From Zygaena filipendulae (taxonomy: Eukaryota > Arthropoda > Insecta > Lepidoptera > Zygaenidae), in contig OU015673.1 of NCBI GenBank assembly GCA_907165275.2, positions 1,565,001 to 1,629,000 on the forward strand: DNA of 64,000 nt, read 5' to 3'. How positions within the stretch are numbered: the stretch's first letter is position 1; each line of letters begins with the position of its first letter. The notes beneath the pieces are model-generated. The model worked only from the letters and a program-made list of their open reading frames with translations. It did not search any database and was not told the DNA's origin. Shown here piece after piece: positions 1 to 12,800 of this stretch. Position numbers and translations under genes: made by a program.

Positions 1-712
1 GACTCCAGGAATGGGGAACAGGTGTGGTTGTGGTTCGAAAAAAAAAACTGATTTCATGTCGTACACAATGTGATCTATATTGTTAAAAATGTCACATATT
101 AAAATGGTCAAATTCGAAGATTAAGATCAAATAAGCACTACACACCCTATATAAAACCATATATGCACACTTGTAAGTTAGTATGTAGCATAGGAGATAA
201 TCTCTGGAACTACTCAATAGAATATTTTCATCCCGATACAAAGAGGTCCCGAGGGAGTTCCAAAATTGACGCCGGAAGAACCGCGCTAAATATAGTTTAG
301 ATTTTTTTTTTAGGTAGTGATGGTACTAGTTTTACCTTGACAAGTCCCTTCTCCTCCAAGTCCAGTATCTTGTAGTTTTCAAAGCTAATAAAATCCATCA
401 TTTTCTTTTTAAACTCTCATGTCTAATTCTTCAATTATGGCCATCTATCGCGATTTACCGCATTTAATTTTGCCAATGTATGTATTTTTAGCAACTAAAG
501 TAATTATGGTGAAACGCCAACGAACATGTTAGATTGTTCCCCAAGATAAAACACGGTTCTCTCTCGAAAACTAGCTTCTTTTTTGGAAAGCAAAATGACT
601 GCTGAACGGTGATGAAAATATCGAACAAATAATGCGACAGGCGTCCACTCGCTACGACCTCCACCGGTCAACAACCTCTCATGTTTTGATAGAAATTTAT
701 TGATCACACCAG
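1..712. other. MARS2 intron, no gene seen
   Basis: AT-rich DNA upstream of the first visible MARS2 exon. I find no exon carrying the HIGH motif here. Around 225-290 there is a degenerate piece of a dispersed repeat (ATCCCGATAC..GTCCCGAGGGAG). Confidence 0.5.
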
Positions 713-821
713 GTGAAGGTGTCAACAGAGTCAGGCAACTGCGTAGAGTGGACGGAGGAGGTCAACTACATGTTCCGTCTGAGCGCTTTCAAGCCGCACC
801 TAAAGCGGTGGCTGCAGCAAG
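713..821 (+). CDS. MARS2: MARS2 exon (catalytic domain, first in window)
   Basis: Acceptor ends CACACCAG at 712, donor AAG|GTGAGT at 822. It starts on a codon boundary and ends in phase 1. It reads the [20 protein letters not shown] segment found in mitochondrial MetRS just after the first half of the Rossmann fold. Confidence 0.88.
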
Positions 822-3800
822 GTGAGTCCGTCTGCACTGTCCGCATACTTACTTAAATATTGTAAAGAGGATGAGCTTGTCCATGGAAACTATTCTTTAA
901 AATATAATACGAATGACCCGCTCCATTGTGGCCCAAAAAACTTAAAAGACAAAACGACACAGTCGGATTGATATAAAAAAATTACGACGATAGATTGGTA
1001 CACTTCATACATAGTTAGGACCAGGTTATGACGTCACGAACCCTCACTCCTAAACTTTGATGTGCTTTATCGCTGCTGTTAAATGTGTGCCTGCTGAGTT
1101 TCTTGTCAGTTCTTCTCAGCAGAGGACGTGTTCCGAACTGACGGTAATTTATAGTTCTAAGAACCTGCTGAAGATTATAAGTGATTTTAACCAATCTTAA
1201 GTAATAAATAGCTTTTGAATTTTATCGAAATATTTTTTCATTAATTTACAAAACGAAAGCGGTTTAGCGGTTTAGTATACTGTATACTGCAAAGCCGTTC
1301 GTTGAACAGTGCTCGCAGTATATCGGAACACACTATCTTTTTCGCAGTAGTATTGTTTACTAACGGAGTGACGTCACGACCTGAAAGCATGGCGGCTAGT
1401 ATTTCCGCGCGGAAAATTTAAAATCATAAAAAAAAATTGCTTAGGCATTTTTCGGTTTTATAAAATTGAAATAAAAATTCCACTGGTTCATTACGATCTC
1501 AATATTAAGTTTATTTATTTATTTAAATTTGTGAATACAGGTAAGTTATAATTCAGGTGTTCATATTAAAAGTAGCACTTTAATTAAATTTAAAGAATTA
1601 AAAAAAAGATGTAATACCCTATTGTTGTGAATGAGATCAACTTAATCATAGTATATCACTGCAATTTAGTTTTTTAATTACCGTTTAGCTAGGTTATGTT
1701 TATGGTCCTTCGGGCCGGATCGGTGCCGTTCAGTCGGTGTATGTGTGCCGTGTTGTGCGTCCAGACGGCGTCGTCACCCCAGCCAAGTACCAGACGCAGC
1801 TGTTGGCTATGCTGGACGAGGAGGCGTACTTCCCGGACATCTCCGTCAGCAGACCATCGTCTAGGGTGCACTGGGCTATACCGGTATGGCATATTACGAG
1901 CGTGTTGACGCATTGGTCACCATTCTTCTCTGCCAATCGAGAGATTCCGGGTTCGATTCCCGGCGGGAATTGATTTAGTGTTCCACTTTCGAGTCTGGGC
2001 GTGTTTATAACATGTATTATGTATGAAGGAACGCACTGAATATAATATTCTCTTTAGAGATACAATGAAATAAACAATACACTATTTTACTCTTATTGTC
2101 GAGTCACCGTACAAGTAAATTTCAATGAGTTCTTTGACGATAACAGAACATTCAATGCCGCCGGCGTCCAAAGTCTTCTGAATCGGCACGTAATGGAAAA
2201 TTTGAAATCCCTTGTATCTTTCGTGATAATTGGTTCCCACGTCGCCCTCCAAATGACATTCGTAAATTACTTCGATGATGGCGATTTTCCTGTGAGCCGT
2301 CAGCTCAACGGTCGCCGACTGACCTCGTCCCATTGTCGTTTGGGTCGCCGAGCCCGATTTCAGAGTGACCGATTTATATTCGATCTTCGTGCCGCCCCAA
2401 TTCCGCGAGAAACTCAGCGACGTCTGTCCCTTTATTGCTTTGATATCGTACCCTATAGAATAGGGTACTTGCAATCATTTTTTTTTTCAGTCTATTTTAA
2501 AGATATATGGCCTACTTAAACAAAGCAAGAAAAAGAAAAAAAAAATATGCATAAATTAATGAAATAGAGCGTTTCAAAATTCTTGCTTTAGACCTTACCG
2601 CCGAAACGCGGAATGACGTCACTTGTTAAAAATTACGCCTTATTAATCTGTGATAGAAATGTCACTGTCGTATTGACAGGGTCATGTGACACTGACAGAC
2701 AGATAACTTCAATATCCAAAAGCGAAATTAAGTTTGAACTGTGTTGATTTACTTCCAAAAGTTCCAGTAAAGAATCGAAATGCATGTTACCGATGTATTT
2801 TAAAGTAAAAAAACTTCAGAAAATGGAAAATATGCGTTGACTGTATGCACTTAGTTTCTTTAGCCTTTTCTGAAAGAGGTAAATGTTTCCTAAAAAAATA
2901 AAAGTGACGTCATGTGTCAAGCTTGGCTGTGATTGGTGTTTCGTTGCAACGTTCCGTTTCACAAAATTAAAAGTTGTGTTTGAACAATGCATCAAAGATG
3001 TAGTTTCTACCTACTTGTGTCTTTTAGAAAAAATATATAAAATTGTCACTTGTCAGAAGTCAGTCGTTAATACAGATTTATCTTTAATAGGTGTTTATTT
3101 TGCGAATCCTCAGAAAAGCATTTAATTAGGCTAACAAATGGTCCGTCGGGCTCGATCCGGCTGATTAGTAACGATTTAGGTTGCAAGAATAAAAAATAAC
3201 TGTTCAAAAGTGGTATAAAGTAGTGAGTGAAACAAAAATAAACATTTTCCCGTTTGGACTTGGTAATCAGTGTCATTGTAGGTATCCATTGTTGGTGGTG
3301 CATAGTATCGGACAAAGAACTATAATAAAAGTGGCTACCATCAAATTATCTGAACATGGAAGAAACTAAACAATTATTGTGTGTTCAAGAAGACAGATTT
3401 GAGCAGATTAAGAAAGCTCGCACTAATTATCAAAAGTCACCGAAACAAAGAATAACTACAATTTATCTCGAAACGCGTATCGATGCATTGGATAAAGTAT
3501 GGCAAACTTTCACGTCCACTCATGATCAGTTAGTGTCGCGTATAAGCAAAGAACAACGAAGTGCGCTAAAATATTTCTCTGAAGATCTTTATGAAGAATG
3601 CGAAGAGCTTTACATATACAAATGCGATCTAAAAACAAAATTGTCAGAACTCGCACCTGGATCGGAGACACGAACCGCAACTAATGAAGACAAAACTCCG
3701 TCTGCCAAAATTAAATTGCCTACTATCACAATACCAGCCTTCTCTGGCAAATATACTGATTGGCCATCGTTCCACGACTTATTTAACTCTCTCATACATA

Positions 3801-6800
3801 GTAATTCAGCAATTGATGATGTTCAAAAACTTCATTATTTAAAGACCAACCTTTCCGGTGAAGCCGAACAGTTGTTAAGAAGTATTCCAATAACTAGTCA
3901 AAATTACAATCAAGCTTGGGAAACATTAAAAAATCGATATAATAACAAAAGATTCATATCAAACTGTGTATTTAAAAAGTTATTTGGTATTAGAACACTG
4001 TTGACAGAATCAGCTTTCAACGTCAAGCAGTTACTAGACAATACAACAGAATGTTTGAACTCCCTGAATAACCTAGGGTTACCAACTGAATCATGGGATG
4101 CTATTGTAATTTACTTAACGGTTTCAAAGTTGGATACAGAAAGTCATAGATTATGGGAACAGCATCTTTCAGCGGATCATGAAGAGTTTCCAACATTTAT
4201 GAATTTAAAAGAGTTTTTGGAATCCAGGTTTAGATCATTGGAAATGATAGAACATACTAGCAAATCAATCAAACCAAAAACGTTTCATGCTGCCTTGGAT
4301 TCTATTGTATGCTCCTTTTGCAAAGAAAAACACTACATATATCAATGCAAAAATTTTGCAAAACTGAGCTACAAGGAAAGGTATGACTTTGTACAAACCC
4401 ATAATCTTTGCTTCAATTGTCTTATACCAAATCATTCGGCAGCAAAATGTATGAGAGATACATCATGTCGCATATGCAAGAGGAGGCACCATTCCTTATT
4501 ACATCCTGAGAAACGAGAATCTGTAGATGAAAAATGTCATAACGACTCGAGCAGCAAAAACATAGTATCACACTTTATGAACCAACCTGGTCCAGCAGTA
4601 CTGCTCGCAACAGCACTAGTAGACATAACTAGCAGAGATAAACAAACATATGTCTACCGTGCTCTTCTGGATCAAGGATCACAAGCTTCGTTCGTAACCG
4701 AAGAACTTGTTCAAACTGTGGGGTTGAAACGAGTAAAAATCAACGGCGAAGTTTCGGGGTTAAGTGAAGGAAACACAGTTCGTATCAAGTATATGGTTGA
4801 ATGCAAAATTAAGTCAAGAAATGATCCAACCTTCACTATTCCTGTGCAAGCATATGTATTAAACAAAATTTCAAATTACTTACCTTCACAGTCAATCGCA
4901 GTAGTCAACTGGCCTGAATTAAAAAGATTACAACTAGCAGATCCGGGTTTTCACACTCCAAATAAGATTGACCTGCTGCTAGGAGCTGAAATCTATAGTA
5001 AAATTATAGACACTGGATTGATCAAAGGTCCAACTGGGATTCTAGCACAATATACACACCTGGGCTGGATTTTGTCGGGTGATACTAGCAACACAAAATC
5101 TGAAAAAGAAAAACAAATGATTAGTATGCATTTATGTATGACTAAAAATGAACTTTTTAGAAAATTTTGGGAAATAAAACATGAAATACTTACCTCTGAA
5201 AGAAAACTTACCAAGGACGAAGAAAAATGTGAAGAAATTTATAGAAACACTACAACACGAACACCATCTGGAAGATACAAGGTAAACTTACCGTTCAAAG
5301 ATGACAGTCAGACACCGGTAGAGATATGTGGAAGAACAAAAGAGACAACAATATTCAGACTTCTACAATTGGAAAAAAGGTTTAAATATGACACAAAGCT
5401 GAAAGAAGAATATACTAAAGTAAAAAAGGAGTACCTTACCTTGGGTCACATGATTTTAGCAGAAGAAGACATATCGAACGCTATGTACCTACCACATCAT
5501 GCAGTTATCCGTAATGATAGAGACACAACAAAAGTAAGAGTGGTGTTTGATGGTTCGGCAAAGGGCTCCAAAAGACACTCATTGAATGACACGCTGCTAA
5601 GTGGGCCTTTAATACAACACACTTTGCACACACTGATAACAAAGTGGAGACAACACAAAATTGCAATTGTAAGTGATATTGTCAAGATGTACCGTCAGGT
5701 GTTAGTAACGGAACAACACGTAGAATACCAAAGAATAGTGTGGAGAGACCATCCACATGAAGACCTAAAATCTTATAAATTACTTACTGTGACGTTCGGA
5801 ACCACTTCAGCACCGTTTCTGGCTGTGCGCACGTTAGTACAGGCTGCTCAAGATGAAGAACAGAAGTATCCTTTAGCAGCAGAGATTGTAAAAACCTCAT
5901 TTTACGTTGATGATCTTATGTCAGGAGGGCATGATGAGGATATGGTCCTAGCAATCTACTCACAGATCAATCAGCTGCTGAAGAGTGCTGGTTTTGAACT
6001 CCAAAAATGGTCAAGCAACTCTGATAAGTTCTTAGAAGTGATCAAGCAAAACAAAGGAGAGATGCAACCGTTTGAAATCAAGTTTGATCAATACATTAAA
6101 ATTCTAGGAGTACTTTGGGACAGAAATGATGACAAGTTTAAATTTAAAGTTTGCTTACCCGAAGTTTCAAATCCTATCACCAAACGAAGAGTTTTATCAG
6201 ATGTTGCGCGCCTGTTCGACCCCTTCGGATGGTTAGCCCCGATAATTATCAAGGCGAAGATATTCATTCAGAAGCTTTGGCTCTGCACGGCAGGGTGGGA
6301 TGATGAACTACCGCCAAATTTAAAAACAGAATGGTTTTCTTATCGACAAGAGTTAACTCAAATACCAACTATAGAATTAGACAGATGGATTCATACTCAC
6401 CCTAACAATGATGTTGTGGAGCTTCACGGGTTTGCTGATGCGTCAACAGCTGCTTATGCAGCAGTATTATATGTAAAAGTGATTCAAGACGATAAGGTTG
6501 TGATCACAATTCTAGAAAGCAAAACAAAGGTGGCGCCACTTCGTCAAATATCAGTAGCAAGATTAGAGTTATGTGCAGTGGTACTTCTTGCCCGACTATT
6601 ATCCGAAGCTTCACATAATTTAAATATCCCCGAAAACAATATTTTCGCGTATACAGACTCCACGGTAGTCCTGGCCTGGTTACAAGCACAACCAACAAAA
6701 TGGCAAACATTTGTAGCAAATAGAGTTTCTGAAGTACAAGCTAGATTGGCTAATGATCGATGGCGTCATGTTACATCAGCTGACAACCCGGCAGACATAG

Positions 6801-9800
6801 CCTCACGAGGAACAAACCCAACCGAATTACATGACAATAAGTTATGGTGGAAAGGTCCCCAGTGGCTCGAACAAAAGACAATAAGTATGACAAACAAAAC
6901 TTTTGACACAAATCTAGAAAGGAAGAAACAACCTATTGATGTACACACATCAAAAATGTCTAGGGATCAAGTGCATTTTAGAGAATTGCCGCCAATTGGG
7001 ATTATTATTGTAACTTTTCTGGATCCTTTTTGAAATTTTTTATTGAATTTCACCATTTCAATAATGTATTTTATTCAAATTTTGTTTAAACTTTTAAAAA
7101 TAACTGTCATTAAAAATCTCTATAAAAGCGTGTGATGGCGGTTTTACAAAAACATTACAATTTCTGCATCGTAACTGAAAAAAATTGCATCGGTATGGAG
7201 CGATGACACCAATTGCCTAGAGAAGAGATGCTGAGAGCCGTTGGAATGTTGGAAGCTGGCGCCAGGCAACGCACTGTGGCTACTGCTGTTGGGACAAGGC
7301 AGAGCGTCATAAGCCGCCTATGGACACGCTATCGCATCACGGGCAGTGTGGCCGAGCGACATGGAGGGCGAACTCGTATCACCACAGGACCGGTATATCC
7401 ATTACAGCGCGAAGAAATCGTACTATGACCGCCATGATGATAACTACGAGGCTCCACAGCGCTTCAGGCTTTCTGATAAGCGATCAAACAATACGTAATC
7501 GTTTAAGAGAAGTGGGTCTGCGATCCCGAAGGCCTCTGAGAGTTCCACCAATAGCGCCCCGCAATTGTAGAGCCCGTTTACAATGGGCTCGCGAAGACAG
7601 TAATTAGGAGGAAGAAGACTAGCGTGCTGTTTGCTTTTCCGAGGAATCTCGTTTCGGTATGAGGCCGGATACAAGATGTACATTAGTTTGGAGAAGCCCT
7701 GAACGTCAAGAACGATTGAAATTCTGTTAGGAAGTTCATCCATATGGAGGGGGAACAATGATGGTTTTAACGGGTATTTAGATCGGTGGAAGAACCGATC
7801 TCATTTGGATCAGGGGCAACCTTAATGCTCGGATTTATGCGACAAGTATTGTATCAGATGTAATCATCCCTTTGCGAAGCCAGTTGGGTGATTCGTTTCA
7901 ACTTATGCACGACAATGCACGTCCACACACTGTTGGAGTCGTAACACGCACTCTTGCCAATGCTGATATCAACGTCCTGCCGTGGCCTGCTCAATCACTA
8001 GACTTAAATCCTACTGAGCACGCATGGGATATACTCCAAAGAAGAGCTCTGCCGAGTATGGACGCCGTAAATACCCCACAACAACTTTTTGACTTCTTAC
8101 AAAGAACGTGGGTGGCCATTCCTCAAAGTGATTTTGATGAACTGATTTTAAGCATACCAAATCGCTGCGAATGTGTGATTCGTGTCAATAGAAAGAACAC
8201 AGATTATTAATTTGATAATACATTACAATAAAAGTTTCAAAAACCCCTGTCTTTGCCTTTTTTGCAATTTTATTGTCGACTTGGAATTGGTTCAATTTCT
8301 CACACCTTACAAAAAATGAATATTTTCTTAATTTATTTAAAATGTGGGGATTAGTTGTTAATTTAGATTTGGGAAATAAGGTAGGCAACAAGCCCAGAAG
8401 ATTAGATTAGATTTAAATTAATTGGGTTTCTTTTTATAGCAAAAAATGTACTTGATCCCTAGACACTTTTGATGTGTGTATTTGTTTGCGAAGTAGATGA
8501 CAGCGACATTATGAAGCGATTTTCTTCTTTAAATAGAATGATCAGAGTGCTCACTTACTGCAGAAGATTTCTACGCCTAAAAACAAAGAAGAACATAAGA
8601 GAACAACGAGAAACTTATTTAACATCGGAAGAAATGAGAGAAACTTTAATGACATGTATAAAATTAGATCAAAAACGAAGTTTTTCAGAAGAATTAGAGG
8701 ATTTAACAAAGGACGGTGAAGTAAAAAGGAGAAGTAAATTATCTTCATTAGCTCCTTACATAGATGACAAAGGAGTTCTACGAGTTGGTGGAAGATTGGA
8801 GGCTGCAAATTTACCACACAATACCAAACATCCTATCATCATTCCAAACAAAAGCCATTTGGCAATACTAATGGTACGTGACGCGCATTTACGATTATTA
8901 CACGGCAGCTTAGCGCTGACAGTCAACTACTTAAGAAACAGCTACTGGATCATAGGTGTAAAGTCTATGATTAAAAAATGCTACCGGGATTGCGTCACAT
9001 GCACAAGATACAAAGCAACTACCCAGCAGCCACTCATGGGTGATCTTCCGAAAGCAAGAGTCACTCCTGGGAAACCATTTCAAACAAGTGGAGTAGATTT
9101 TGCAGGCCCCATACAAATGCGACTTTCAAAGGGGAGAGGACAAAAATCTTACAAGGGATATCTATGTCTTTTTGTATGTATGAAAACAAAGGCAATTCAC
9201 TTGGAACCCGTAAGTGATCTTACTTCCCAAGGATTTTTGGCGGCCTTTCGTAGATTTGTGGCTCGTAGAGGATATTGCTCTGATTTATGGAGCGATAATG
9301 GGCTTAATTTCGTGGGTGGAGCCAGAGAATTGAAAGGCATGTTCAAGAAATCAACCATTGACGCAACGCAAGAGGTGGCAGAATTATTAGCAAATGATCA
9401 CACAACCTGGCATTTCATCCCACCGAGAGCACCGAACTTCGGTGGACTCTGGGAAGCAGGAATAAAATCTGTCAAGCGGCATCTGATGAAGGTTATTGGT
9501 AATTCAACGTTGACGTTTGAAGAAATGTCCACACTTCTTTGTCAAATTGAAGCATGTCTTAATTCACGACCGTTATGTCAATTGAATGATGACCCGGAAG
9601 ATTTGACTCCACTGACCCCGGCTCACTTCCTAGTAGGAGAGCCCACTGTACTCATACCAGAAAAATACGACGCTGCTGAATGGATAAGTCCTTTACAGCG
9701 ATGGAGACAAATACAGCGAATGATGAAAAATTTCTGGGACAGATGGTCAAAGGAATTTCTACACACGATGCAACAACGTCCTAAGTGGCGTTCAGAACTA

Positions 9801-12800
9801 CAACCTCCAAGGATTGGGGATGTGGTAATAGTAAAGGATACGGACTTGCCCCCTTCCAAATGGCTATTAGCAAAAATAGTCGAATTACACCCTGGACCTG
9901 ATGACAATGTGCGGGTGGTCACGATAAAATGTAAGGGTACAACTTTGAAGCGCCCTTTATCCAAACTGATTTCCTTGCCAAAGGAGGACATGGCCACACA
10001 CCAAGAGACAGATCCGTGGATACCTTAGAGGGTGGTGAGGAAGAACGAAGTTCTTGGAGGGCGGAATGTTTGAACAATGCATCAAAGATGTAGTTTCTAC
10101 CTACTTGTGTCTTTTAGAAAAAATATATAAAATTGTCACTTGTCAGAAGTCAGTCGTTAATACAGATTTATCTTTAATAGGTGTTTATTTTGCGAATCCT
10201 CAGAAAAGCATTTAATTAGGCTAACAAGTTGAATATTTTGGAAACTATTGAATTTTTTTTAGTAAATCTTTCACGATAACGCTTTTCTAAGGTTCTGTTT
10301 TTGAAATATTGACACAATTTCTAATTATAAATTTCATGCAAGTACCCTATTGCTCACGGACTTCAACTCATAAAGACTGCAATTCCACAAGTATATTTTA
10401 TATGTCTATTATATTATGTTTATTGTTGTAGGATGTTTGGTGACCTTGTGAGAGTGTTCCGTGAAATGGTCTCCTTGGTACCTAATCTTCTACTTTGTGA
10501 CCTTGTACCTATGTTGTAGTATGTTTGGTGACCTTGTGAGAGCTCCGTGAAATGGTCTCTTTGGTGACTAATCTTCTATTTTGTGACCTTGTATGTTGTT
10601 GTATGTTTGGTGACCTGTTTGTGAGAGTGCTCCGTGAAATGGTCTCCTTGGTATGTGATCTATTTTGTTTGGCGCAGGTGCCCGACGACCCGGAGCAGAG
10701 TGTGTATGTCTGGCTGGACGCGTTGGTGAACTACCTGACGGCGGCCGGCTACCCGGACGAGCACCTGATGCGGAGCCGCGGCAGGCCCTGGCCAGCCGAT
10801 GTGCAAGTCCTCGGCAAGGACATACTCAAGTGAGCCTAACAGTCAAGTGTCTATTTACTATTTACAAAGTGGGTTACGTGTTTTGTGTACCTTGTGAATG
10901 TAGTTGTAATTTTTTTCTCAATTTATATTCCACATATTCTGAAAACTACCCTATTCATAATATTATTTTTTCGCTTATCATGTTTGTTATAACGTATACT
11001 TTCAGCCCTGAGAATATTTGCAGCAAATTTTGCCACACCTTATATATGCCGTTATTGTATGTGTCCAGATTCCACGGCGTGTACTGGCCGGCGTTCCTGA
11101 TGGCGGGCGGCTGGCACCCGCCGCGCCGGCTCGCGGTGCACGCGCACTGGACGGTGGACGGCGCCAAGATGGGCAAGTCCGCCGGGAACGCGGTGTCGCC
11201 GCGCGCCGGCGCCGGCGCCGCCCGGGGCGAGCCGCTGCGCTACCTGCTGCTGCGCGAGGCCACCATGCACAGCGACGCCAGTACGTGATGGCATGGGGAC
11301 TTGTAGAACGACCACAGCCGCGCAATAAGACATTGTGTGTGTCACGTTGCAGACTACAGCGCGGTGAAGCTGGTGAACACGGTGAACGCGGAGCTGGCGG
11401 ACACGCTCGGCAACCTGGCGTCGCGCAGCACCGGCGCCGCGCTCAACCCGCGCGCCGAGCGGCCGCCGCTGCACGCGCACGAGCTGGCCGCCTGCGCGCG
11501 CGCGCCCGTCGCCGGCGCGCTGCTGCGGCGCGTCGAGCGGCTGCCCGGTGAGTGTGGGGGCGGGGCGGGGGGCGGGGGCACGCCGAGCGGCCGCCGCTGC
11601 ACGCGCACGAGCTGGCCGCCTGCGCGCGCGCGCCCGTCGCCGGCGCGCTGCTGCGGCGCGTCGAGCGGCTGCCCGGTGAGTGTGGGGGCGGGGCGGGGGG
11701 CGGGGGCACGCCGAGCGGCCGCCGCTGCACGCGCACGAGCTGGCCGCCTGCGCGCGCGCGCCCGTCGCCGGCGCGCTGCTGCGGCGCGTCGAGCGGCTGC
11801 CCGGTGAGTGTGGGGGCGGGGCGGGGGGCGGGGGCACGCCGAGCGGCCGCCGCTGCACGCGCACGAGCTGGCCGCCTGCGCGCGCGCGCCCGTCGCCGGC
11901 GCGCTGCTGCGGCGCGTCGAGCGGCTGCCCGGTGAGTGTGGGGGCGGGGCGGGGGGCGGGGGCACGCCGAGCGGCCGCCGCTGCACGCGCACGAGCTGGC
12001 CGCCTGCGCGCGCGCGCCCGTCGCCGGCGCGCTGCTGCGGCGCGTCGAGCGGCTGCCCGGTGAGTGTGGGGGCGGGGCGGGGGGCGGGGGCACGCCGAGC
12101 GGCCGCCGCTGCACGCGCACGAGCTGGCCGCCTGCGCGCGCGCGCCCGTCGCCGGCGCGCTGCTGCGGCGCGTCGAGCGGCTGCCCGGTGAGTGTGGGGG
12201 CGGGGCGGGGGGCGGGGGCACGCCGAGCGGCCGCCGCTGCACGCGCACGAGCTGGCCGCCTGCGCGCGCGCGCCCGTCGCCGGCGCGCTGCTGCGGCGCG
12301 TCGAGCGGCTGCCCGGTGAGTGTGGGGGCGGGGCGGGGGGCGGGGGCACGCCGAGCGGCCGCCGCTGCACGCGCACGAGCTGGCCGCCTGCGCGCGCGCG
12401 CCCGTCGCCGGCGCGCTGCTGCGGCGCGTCGAGCGGCTGCCCGGTGAGTGCGGGGGGGGGCGGGGGGCGGGCTAGTGGACCACTGGCGTGGGGACACCAA
12501 GTGGGCCACTGCTACGATCGTATTTATTTGTTTTTGTTTTTTTTTTTTTTAAGTGAAACCCGGATTGAAAATTTAGAGTGAAATTTTAATGACGCGTCAT
12601 ACTTTAGGCACACATTTCGCTACATGAGAGAAGAAAGGTATATTTGAACTTACGCTAGAGATGAAAGAAAAAAAAAAGAGAACACAAAAATATTTTTCAG
12701 ATTAATTTGACTGTGGCACTCAAAAGAATATTTTGCTAACAGCGGTCTGAATTATTCAATTTAAGAATGAAAAACGACTGAACTGGATAACTTTAATCTG

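Larger units (their letters stand above)
3356..10028 (+). pseudogene. BEL Gag-Pol polyprotein, interrupted by a transposon
   Basis: The frame runs 3356-6943, is broken by the element at 6944-8478 and resumes at 8481-10028 in the same frame once one TA copy is discounted. Visible parts: Gag; three Cys/His knuckles from residue about 319 ([36 protein letters not shown]); protease motif ALLDQGSQ near 440; reverse transcriptase with FYVDDL near 849; RNase H motif GFADAS near 1024. After the break come the integrase HHCC region ([16 protein letters not shown]) and the catalytic segments VDFAGP, WSDNG and GLWEAG. It can no longer make one full polyprotein: the left part reads into the transposon and stops at 7031-7033. 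Confidence 0.92.
2977..10226 (+). mobile_element. BEL/Pao LTR retrotransposon
   Basis: Bounded by 160-bp LTRs (2977-3136 and 10067-10226) that are identical by eye, begin TGTTTGAAC and end GGCTAACA, and are flanked by the 5-bp duplication AGTTG (2972-2976, 10227-10231). The internal frame encodes Gag with zinc knuckles, protease, reverse transcriptase, RNase H and integrase in BEL/Pao order. It is sense to MARS2, inside the intron between exons 1883 and 10678. A Tc1/mariner element (6944-8478) interrupts the polyprotein; excluding it, the element is about 5.7 kb, normal for the family. Identical LTRs suggest a recent insertion. Confidence 0.93.

Noticed and set aside
11552..12581. Series of 127-aa + strand and long - strand Arg/Ala-rich frames
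   Set aside because: Shadow frames of the 128-bp MARS2 array; the ATG comes from a stop-poor repeat unit and the composition is low complexity.
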